Shown here piece by piece: positions 51,661-61,753 of a stretch of 64,000 bases of DNA; positions within the stretch are counted from its first letter, which is position 1; each line of letters begins with the position of its first letter. A model generated the notes under the pieces. That model worked only from the letters and a program-made list of their open reading frames with translations. It had not been told where the DNA came from and did not search any database. The position numbers were made by a program, and so were the translations under genes. Location of the stretch: positions 19,944,001 through 20,008,000 of the forward strand of contig NC_079888.1 in assembly GCF_029227915.1 (NCBI RefSeq), in the 5' to 3' direction. The DNA comes from Hydractinia symbiolongicarpus (lineage: Eukaryota > Cnidaria > Hydrozoa > Anthoathecata > Hydractiniidae).

Positions 51661-53904
51661 GCGATTACACTGGGCTCTGTGGTAGCGCTTCATTTAAGAA
51701 TTATGATAAAAAAAGTTATTTTTTATTGTGGGACCAATCCTAGCAATTATCGCGCGCTGAGGAAATAGCGACAGTTTCAAAAACTACATTTCATTGACTT
51801 TCTAACGGTGCCAGTCCCTTTGAGTTTCAACGGTTGTGTCACATATTCGTACCAACATGTATTTAGCGATATTTTTTTGATATTACTAGGTTGCATCGCT
51901 TTTAACAATGAAACGATTGACTGTGGGACTTAATTAAACTGGTTCTGGACTGTGACCTGATAAATGTGAAAAATGAGACAATTGGACTCCAAGAAATAAC
52001 ATTCTTCTTAATTTGACGTGATTGCCGGAACTCAGCGATTACACTGGCCGCTGTGGTGGCGCTTCATATAAGAGTTTAGATAAATAAGTCATTTTTTACT
52101 GTGGGACCAATCCTATCCGTTATCGCGCGCTGAAGAAATAGCGACAGTTTCAAAAACTACATTTCATTGACTTTCTAACGGTGTCAGTCCCTTTCAGTTA
52201 CAACGGTTTGGTCACAAATACGTACCAACATGTATTTAGCGATATTTTTCTGATAATACTAGGTTACGTCGCTTTTAACGATGAAACGATTGACTGTGGG
52301 ACTTAATTGAACTAACTTTGGACTGTCTCCTGATAAATGTGATAAAGGAGACAATTGGACTCCAAGAAATAACATTCTTGTTAACTTGACATGATTGCCA
52401 AATCTCAGCGATTACACTGGCCGCTGTGTTAGCGCTTCATTTAAGAGTTTAGATAAATAAGTCATTTTTTACTGTGGGACCAATCCTATCAGTTATCGCG
52501 CGCTGAAGAAATAGCGACAGTTTCAAAAACTACATTTCATTGACTTTCTAACGGTGTCAGTCCGTTTGAGTTACAACAGTTGGGTCACATATTCGTACCA
52601 ACATGTATTTAGCGATGTTTTTCTGATATTACCAGGTTGCATCGCTTTTAACTATGAAACGATTGACTGTGGGACTTAATTGAGCTAACTTTGGACTGTC
52701 ACCCGATAAATGTGATAAAAGAGACAATTGGACTCCAAGAAAAAACATTCTTCTTAATTTGAGATGATTGCCGAAACTCAACGATTACACTGGGCTCTGT
52801 GGTAGCGCTTCATTTAAGAATTATGATTAAAAAAGTCATTTTTTACTGTGGGACCAATCCTATCCGTTATCGCCCGCTGAAGAAATAGCGACAGTTTCAA
52901 AAACTACATTTCATTGACTTTCTAACGGTGTCTGTCCCTTTCAGTTACAACGGTTTGGTCACAAATACGTACCATCATGTATTTAGCGATATTATTCTGA
53001 TATTACTAAGTTGCGTCGCTTTTAACTATGAAACGATTGACTGTGGGACTTAATTGAACTAACTTTGGACTGTCTCTTGATAAATGTGATAAAGGAGACA
53101 AATGGACTCCAAGAAATAACATTCTTGTTAACTTGACATGATTGCCGAAACTCAGCGATTACACTGGGCTCTGTGGTAGCGCTTCATTTAAGAATTAAGA
53201 TAAAAAAAGTCATTTTTTTATTGTGGAACCAATCCTAGCCGTTATGGCGCGCTAAAGAAAAAGCGACAGTTTCAAGAACTACATTTCATTGACTTTCTAA
53301 CGGTGTCAGTCCGTTTGAGTTACAACGGTTGGGTCACATATTCGTACCAACATGTATTTAGCGATATTTTTCTGATATTACTAGGTTGCATCGCTTTTAA
53401 CTATAAAACGATTGACTGTGGGACTTAATTGAGCTAACTTTGGACTGTCACCTAATAAATGTGATAAAGAAGTCAATTGGACTCCTAGAAAAAATATTCT
53501 TCTTAATCTGACATGATTGCCGAAACTCAGCGATTACACTGGGCTCTGTGGTAGCGCTTCATTTAAGAATTATGATAAAAAAAGTCATTTTTTTTATTGT
53601 GGGACTAATCCTAGCCATTATCGCGCGCTGAGGAAATAGCGACAGTTTCAAAAACTACATTTCATTGACTTTTTAACGGTGTCAGTCCGTTTGAGTTTCA
53701 AAGGTTGTGTCACATACTCGTACCAACATGTATTTAGCGATACTTTTTTGATATTACTAGGTTGCATCGCTTTTAGCAATGAAACGTTGACTGTGGGACT
53801 TAATTGAACTAACTTTGGGCTGTGACCTGATAAATGTGATAAATGAGACAATTGGACTCCAAGAAATAACATTCTTCTTAATTTGACGTGATTGCCGGAA
53901 CTCA
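51661..53904. repeat. Six-monomer tandem duplication, copy 1 (2244 bp)
   Basis: Starts 51662, 52036, 52409, 52782, 53156 and 53531 are each repeated exactly 2244 bp later. I compared about a dozen separate lines, including rare variants (tcatataagag, ctgataatactaggttacg, gtaccatcatg, gactcctagaaaaaatatt and an 8-T run), and found no difference. The six monomers are clearly distinct from each other, so this is a very recent or artefactual duplication. Confidence 0.95.
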
Positions 53905-56148
53905 GCGATTACACTGGGCTCTGTGGTAGCGCTTCATTTAAGAATTATGATAAAAAAAGTTATTTTTTATTGTGGGACCAATCCTAGCAATTATCGCGCG
54001 CTGAGGAAATAGCGACAGTTTCAAAAACTACATTTCATTGACTTTCTAACGGTGCCAGTCCCTTTGAGTTTCAACGGTTGTGTCACATATTCGTACCAAC
54101 ATGTATTTAGCGATATTTTTTTGATATTACTAGGTTGCATCGCTTTTAACAATGAAACGATTGACTGTGGGACTTAATTAAACTGGTTCTGGACTGTGAC
54201 CTGATAAATGTGAAAAATGAGACAATTGGACTCCAAGAAATAACATTCTTCTTAATTTGACGTGATTGCCGGAACTCAGCGATTACACTGGCCGCTGTGG
54301 TGGCGCTTCATATAAGAGTTTAGATAAATAAGTCATTTTTTACTGTGGGACCAATCCTATCCGTTATCGCGCGCTGAAGAAATAGCGACAGTTTCAAAAA
54401 CTACATTTCATTGACTTTCTAACGGTGTCAGTCCCTTTCAGTTACAACGGTTTGGTCACAAATACGTACCAACATGTATTTAGCGATATTTTTCTGATAA
54501 TACTAGGTTACGTCGCTTTTAACGATGAAACGATTGACTGTGGGACTTAATTGAACTAACTTTGGACTGTCTCCTGATAAATGTGATAAAGGAGACAATT
54601 GGACTCCAAGAAATAACATTCTTGTTAACTTGACATGATTGCCAAATCTCAGCGATTACACTGGCCGCTGTGTTAGCGCTTCATTTAAGAGTTTAGATAA
54701 ATAAGTCATTTTTTACTGTGGGACCAATCCTATCAGTTATCGCGCGCTGAAGAAATAGCGACAGTTTCAAAAACTACATTTCATTGACTTTCTAACGGTG
54801 TCAGTCCGTTTGAGTTACAACAGTTGGGTCACATATTCGTACCAACATGTATTTAGCGATGTTTTTCTGATATTACCAGGTTGCATCGCTTTTAACTATG
54901 AAACGATTGACTGTGGGACTTAATTGAGCTAACTTTGGACTGTCACCCGATAAATGTGATAAAAGAGACAATTGGACTCCAAGAAAAAACATTCTTCTTA
55001 ATTTGAGATGATTGCCGAAACTCAACGATTACACTGGGCTCTGTGGTAGCGCTTCATTTAAGAATTATGATTAAAAAAGTCATTTTTTACTGTGGGACCA
55101 ATCCTATCCGTTATCGCCCGCTGAAGAAATAGCGACAGTTTCAAAAACTACATTTCATTGACTTTCTAACGGTGTCTGTCCCTTTCAGTTACAACGGTTT
55201 GGTCACAAATACGTACCATCATGTATTTAGCGATATTATTCTGATATTACTAAGTTGCGTCGCTTTTAACTATGAAACGATTGACTGTGGGACTTAATTG
55301 AACTAACTTTGGACTGTCTCTTGATAAATGTGATAAAGGAGACAAATGGACTCCAAGAAATAACATTCTTGTTAACTTGACATGATTGCCGAAACTCAGC
55401 GATTACACTGGGCTCTGTGGTAGCGCTTCATTTAAGAATTAAGATAAAAAAAGTCATTTTTTTATTGTGGAACCAATCCTAGCCGTTATGGCGCGCTAAA
55501 GAAAAAGCGACAGTTTCAAGAACTACATTTCATTGACTTTCTAACGGTGTCAGTCCGTTTGAGTTACAACGGTTGGGTCACATATTCGTACCAACATGTA
55601 TTTAGCGATATTTTTCTGATATTACTAGGTTGCATCGCTTTTAACTATAAAACGATTGACTGTGGGACTTAATTGAGCTAACTTTGGACTGTCACCTAAT
55701 AAATGTGATAAAGAAGTCAATTGGACTCCTAGAAAAAATATTCTTCTTAATCTGACATGATTGCCGAAACTCAGCGATTACACTGGGCTCTGTGGTAGCG
55801 CTTCATTTAAGAATTATGATAAAAAAAGTCATTTTTTTTATTGTGGGACTAATCCTAGCCATTATCGCGCGCTGAGGAAATAGCGACAGTTTCAAAAACT
55901 ACATTTCATTGACTTTTTAACGGTGTCAGTCCGTTTGAGTTTCAAAGGTTGTGTCACATACTCGTACCAACATGTATTTAGCGATACTTTTTTGATATTA
56001 CTAGGTTGCATCGCTTTTAGCAATGAAACGTTGACTGTGGGACTTAATTGAACTAACTTTGGGCTGTGACCTGATAAATGTGATAAATGAGACAATTGGA
56101 CTCCAAGAAATAACATTCTTCTTAATTTGACGTGATTGCCGGAACTCA
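53905..56148. repeat. Six-monomer tandem duplication, copy 2 (2244 bp)
   Basis: Starts 53906, 54280, 54653, 55026, 55400 and 55775. The match ends at about 56162, where this copy goes into actggctgctg and copy 1 into actgggctctg. Confidence 0.95.
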
Positions 56149-56149
56149 G

Positions 56150-58020
56150 CGATTACACTGGCTGCTGTGGTAGCGCTTCATTTAAGAGTTTAGATAAATA
56201 AGTCATTTTTTACTGTGGGACCAATCCTATCCGTTATCGCGCGCTGAAGAAATAGCGATAGTTTCAAAAACTACATTTCATTGACTTTCTAACGGTGTCA
56301 GTCCGTTTGAGTTACAACAGTTGGGTCACATATTCGTACCAACATGTATTTAGCGATGTTTTTCTGATATTACCAGGTTGCATCGCTTTTAACTATGAAA
56401 CGATTGACTGTGGGACTTAATTGAGCTAACTTTGGACTGTCACCCGATAAATGTGATAAAAGAGACAATTGGACTCCAAGAAAAAACATTCTTCTTAATT
56501 TGAGATGATTGCCGAAACTCAGCGATTACACTGGGCTCTGTGGTAGCGCTTCATTTAAGAATTATGATTAAAAAAGTCATTTTTTACTGTGGGACCAATC
56601 CTATCCGTTATCGCGCGCTGAAGAAATAGCGACAGTTTCAAAAACTACATTTCATTGACTTTCTAACGGTGTCAGTCCGTTTGAGTTACAACAGTTGGGT
56701 CACATATTCGTACCAACATGTATTTAGCGATGTTTTTCTTATATTACCAGGTTGCATCGCTTTTAACTATGAAACGATTGACTGTGGGACTTAATTGAGC
56801 TAACTTTGGACTGTCACCCGATAAATGTGATAAAAGAGACAATTGGACTTCAAGAAAAAACATTCTTCTTAATTTGAGATGATTGCCGAAACTCAGCGAT
56901 TACACTGGGCTCTGTGGTAGCGCTTCATTTAAGAATTATGATTAAAAAAGTCATTTTTTACTGTGGGACCAATCCTATCCGTTATCGCCCGCTGAAGAAA
57001 TAGCGACAGTTTCAAAAACTACATTTCATTGACTTTCTAACGGTGTCTGTCCCTTTCAGTTACAACGGTTTGGTCACAAATACGTACCATCATGTATTTA
57101 GCGATATTATTCTGATATTACTAAGTTGCGTCGCTTTTAACTATGAAACGATTGACTGTGGGACTTAATTGAACTAACTTTGGACTGTCTCTTGATAAAT
57201 GTGATAAAGGAGACAAATGGACTCCAAGAAATAACATTCTTGTTAACTTGACATGATTGCCGAAACTCAGCGATTACACTGGGCTCTGTGGTAGCGCTTC
57301 ATTTAAGAATTAAGATAAAAAAAGTCATTTTTTTATTGTGGAACCAATCCTAGCCGTTATGGCGCGCTAAAGAAAAAGCGACAGTTTCAAGAACTACATT
57401 TCATTGACTTTCTAACGGTGTCAGTCCGTTTGAGTTACAACGGTTGGGTCACATATTCGTACCAACATGTATTTAGCGATATTTTTCTGATATTACTAGG
57501 TTGCATCGCTTTTAACTATAAAACGATTGACTGTGGGACTTAATTGAGCTAACTTTGGACTGTCACCTAATAAATGTGATAAAGAAGTCAATTGGACTCC
57601 TAGAAAAAACATTCTTCTTAATCTGACATGATTGCCGAAACTCAGCGATTACACTGGGCTCTGTGGTAGCGCTTCATTTAAGAATTATGATAAAAAAAGT
57701 CATTTTTTTTATTGTGGGACTAATCCTAGCCATTATCGCGCGCTGAGGAAATAGCGACAGTTTCAAAAACTACATTTCATTGACTTTTTAACGGTGTCAG
57801 TCCGTTTGAGTTTCAAAGGTTGTGTCACATACTCGTACCAACATGTATTTAGCGATACTTTTTTGATATTACTAGGTTGCATCGCTTTTAGCAATGAAAC
57901 GTTGACTGTGGGACTTAATTGAACTAACTTTGGGCTGTGACCTGATAAATGTGATAAATGAGACAATTGGACTCCAAGAAATAACATTCTTCTTAATTTG
58001 ACGTGATTGCCGGAACTCAG
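56150..58020. repeat. Five-monomer HOR, copy 1 (1871 bp)
   Basis: Starts 56150, 56523, 56897, 57271 and 57646. The first has ggctgctgtgg. The first two have gatgtttttct and attaccagg with ttgagatgatt. The third has gtctgtccctttcag and gtaccatcatg. The fourth has gtggaaccaatcc and gttatggcgcgc. The fifth has gggactaatcc and caaaggttgtgtcac. The unit is a relative of the last four monomers of the 2244-bp block, with one monomer type doubled. Confidence 0.9.
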
Positions 58021-59890
58021 CGATTACACTGGCTGCTGTGGTAGCGCTTCATTTAAGAGTTTAGATAAATAAGTCATTTTTTACTGTGGGACCAATCCTA
58101 TCCGTTATCGCGCGCTGAAGAAATAGCGATAGTTTCAAAAACTACATTTCATTGACTTTCTAACGGTGTCAGTCCGTTTGAGTTACAACAGTTGGGTCAC
58201 ATATTCGTACCAACATGTATTTAGCGATGTTTTTCTGATATTACCAGGTTGCATCGCTTTTAACTATGAAACGATTGACTGTGGGACTTAATTGAGCTAA
58301 CTTTGGACTGTCACCCGATAAATGTGATAAAAGAGACAATTGGACTCCAAGAAAAAACATTCTTCTTAATTTGAGATGATTGCCGAAACTCAGCGATTAC
58401 ACTGGGCTCTGTGGTAGCGCTTCATTTAAGAATTATGATTAAAAAAGTCATTTTTTACTGTGGGACCAATCCTATCCGTTATCGCGCGCTGAAGAAATAG
58501 CGACAGTTTCAAAAACTACATTTCATTGACTTTCTAACGGTGTCAGTCCGTTTGAGTTACAACAGTTGGGTCACATATTCGCACCAACATGCATTTAACG
58601 ATATTTTTCTGATATTACTAGGTTGCATCGCTTTTAACTATGAAACGGTTGACTGTGGGACTTAATTGAGCTAACTTTGGACTGTCACCAGATAAATGTG
58701 ATAAAGGAGACAATTGGACTCCAAGAAAAAACATTCTTCTTAATTTGACATGATTGCCGAAACTCAGCGATTACACTGGGCTCTGTGGTAGCGCTTCATT
58801 TAAGAATTATGATAAAAAAAGTCATTTCTTTATTGTGAAACCAATCCTAGCCATTATTGCGCGCTGAGGAAATAGCGACAGATTCAAAAACTACATTTCA
58901 TTGACTTTCTAACGGTGTCAGTCCCTTTCAGTTACAACGGTTTGGTCACAAATACGTACCATCATGTATTTAGCGATATTATTCTGATATTACTAAGTTG
59001 CGTCGCTTTTAACTATGAAACGATTGACTGTGGGACTTAATTGAACTAACTTTGGACTGTCTCTTGATAAATGTGATAAAGGAGACAAATGGACTCCAAG
59101 AAATAACATTCTTGTTAACTTGACTTAATTGCCGAAACTCAGCGATTACACTGGGCTCTGTGGTAGCGCTTCATTTAAGAATTAAGATAAAAAAAGTCAT
59201 TTTTTTATTGTGGAACCAATCCTAGCCGTTATGGCGCGCTAAAGAAAAAGCGACTGTTTCAAGAACTACATTTCATTGACTTTCTAACGGTGTCAGTCCG
59301 TTTGAGTTACAACGGTTGGGTCACACATTCGTACCAACATGTATTTAGCGATATTTTTCTGATATTACTAGGTTGCATCGCTTTTAACTATAAAACGATT
59401 GACTGTGGGACTTAATTGAGCTAACTTTGGACTGTCACCTAATAAATGTGATAAAGAAGTCAATTGGACTCCTAGAAAAAACATTCTTCTTAATCTGACA
59501 TGATTGCCGAAACTCAGCGATTACACTGGGCTCTTTGGTAGCGCTTCATTTAAGAATTATGATAAAAAAGTCATTTTTTTATTGTGGGACTAATCCTAGC
59601 CATTATCGCGCGCTGAGGAAATAGCGACAGTTTCAAAAACTACATTTCATTGATTTTCTAACGGTGTCAGTCCGTTTGAGTTTCAAAGGTTGTGTCACAT
59701 ACTCGTACCAACATGTATTTAGCGATACTTTTTTGATATTACTAGGTTGCATCGCTTTTAGCAATGAAACGTTGACTGTGGTACTTAATTGAACTAACTT
59801 TGGGCTGTGACCTGATAAATGTGATAAATGAGACAGGTGGACTCCAAGAAATAACATTCTTCTTAATTTGACGTGATTGCCGGAACTCAG
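58021..59890. repeat. Five-monomer HOR, copy 2 (1870 bp)
   Basis: Starts 58021, 58394, 58768, 59143 and 59518, matching copy 1 at about 1871 bp. The second and third monomers are altered: 58394 has a different tail (gcaccaacatgcatttaacg), and the head of 58768 (tttctttattgtgaaacc, ccattattgcgcgctg) replaces the expected cgcccgctg head. So about 370 bp has been exchanged within the unit. Confidence 0.87.
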
Positions 59891-60636
59891 CGATTACACT
59901 GGCTGCTGTGGTAGCGCTTCATTTTAGAGTTTAGATAAATAAGTCATTTTTTACTGTGGGACCAATTCTATCCGTTATCGCGCGCTGAAGTAATAGCGAC
60001 AGTTTCAAAAACTACATTTCATTGACTTTCTAACGGTGTCAGTCCGTTTGAGTTACAACAGTTGGGTCACATAGTCGTACCAACATGTATTTAGCGATGT
60101 TTTTCTGATATTACCAGGTTGCATCGCTTTTAACTATGAAACGATTGACTGTGGGACTTAATTGAGCTAACTTTGGACTGTCACCCGATAAATGTGATAA
60201 AAGAGACAATTGGACTCCAAGAAAAAACATTCTTCTTAATTTGAGATGATTGCCGAAACTCAGCGATTACACTGGGCTCTGTGGTAGCGCTTCATTTAAG
60301 AATTATGATTAAAAAAGTCATTTTTTACTGTGGGACCAATCCTATCCGTTATCGCCCGCTGAAGAAATAGCGACAGTTTCAAAAACTACATTTCATTGAC
60401 TTTCTAACGGTGTCAGTCCGTTTGAGTTTCAAAGGTTGTGTCACATATTCGTACCAACATGTATTTAGCGATACTTTTTTGATATTACTAGGTTGCATCG
60501 CTTTTAGCAATGAAACGTTGACTGTGGGACTTAATTGAACTAACTTTGGGCTGTGACCTGATAAATGTGATAAATGAGACAATTGGACTCCAAGAAATAA
60601 CATTCTTCTTAATTTGACGTGATTGCCGGAACTCAG
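59891..60636. repeat. Five-monomer HOR, truncated copy 3 with a hybrid monomer
   Basis: Starts 59891 and 60264. Monomer 60264 has the tcgcccgctg head of the third HOR monomer joined to the tail of the fifth (caaaggttgtgtcac, gatacttttttg, ttttagcaatg). The join lies between about 60362 and 60430. Three monomers of the unit have been skipped, as expected from an unequal exchange. Confidence 0.87.
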
Positions 60637-61753
60637 CGATTACACTGGCTTCTGTGGTAGCGCTTCATTTAAGAGTTTAGATAAATAAGTCATTCTTTAC
60701 TGTGGGACCAATCCTATCTGTTATCGCGCGCTGAAGAAATAGCGACAGTTTCAAAAACTAAATTTCATTGAATTTCCAACGGTGTCAGTTCGTTTCAGTT
60801 ACAACGGTTTGGTCACGTATTCGTACCAACATTAGCGATATTTTTCTGATATTACTAGGTTGCATCGCTTTTAACGATGAAACGATTGACTGTGGGACTT
60901 AATTCAACTAACTTTGGACTCTGGCCTGATAAATGTGATAAATGAGACAATTGGACACCAAGAAATAACATTCTTCTTAATTTGACATGATTGCCGAAAC
61001 TCAGCGATTACACAGGGCTCTGTGGTAGCGCTTCATTTAAGAATTATGTTAAAAAGAGTCATTTTTTTATTGTGGGACCAATCCTAGACGTTATTGCGCG
61101 CTGAGGAAATAGCGACAGTTTCAAAAACTAAATTTCATTGTTTTTCTAACGGTGTCAGTCCCTTTCAGTTACAACGGTTTGGTCACAAATACGTACCAAC
61201 ATGTATTTAGCGATATTTTTCTGATATTACTAGGTTGCGTTACTTTTAACGATGAAACGATTGACTGTGGGTCTTAATTGAACTAAATTTGGACTGTCTC
61301 CTGATAAATGTGATAAAGGAGACATTTGGACTCCAAGAAATAACATTCTTGTTAACTTGACATGATTGCCGAAACTCAGCGATTCCCCGGGGTCTGTGGT
61401 AGCGCTTCATTTAAGAATTAAGATAAAAAAAGTCATTTTTTTATTGTGGAACCAATCCTAGCCGTTATGGCGCGCTAAAGAAAAAGCGACAGTTTCAAGA
61501 ACTACATTTCATTGACTTTTCGACGGTGTCAGTCCGTTTGAGTTACAACGGTTGGGTCACATATTCGTACCAACATGTATTTAGCGATATTTTTCTGATA
61601 TTACTAGGTTGCATCGCTTTTAACTATGAAACGATTGACTGTGGGACTTAATTGAGCTAACTTTGGACTGTCACCTAATAAATGTGATAAAGGAGTCAAT
61701 TGGACTCCAAGAAAAAACATTCTTCTTAATCTGACATGATTGCCGAAGCTCAG
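60637..61753. repeat. Displaced copy of the 50.3-51.5 kb segment
   Basis: Starts 60637, 61005 and 61380. From 60784 it follows the 50318 segment at about 10466 bp. Here the region upstream of the 5-bp deletion is an intact monomer, so the truncation at 50317/50318 is private to the upstream copy. The 60637-61005 spacing is 368 bp, matching the 5-bp deletion. Substitutions between the copies show it is older than the 2244-bp duplication. Confidence 0.88.
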
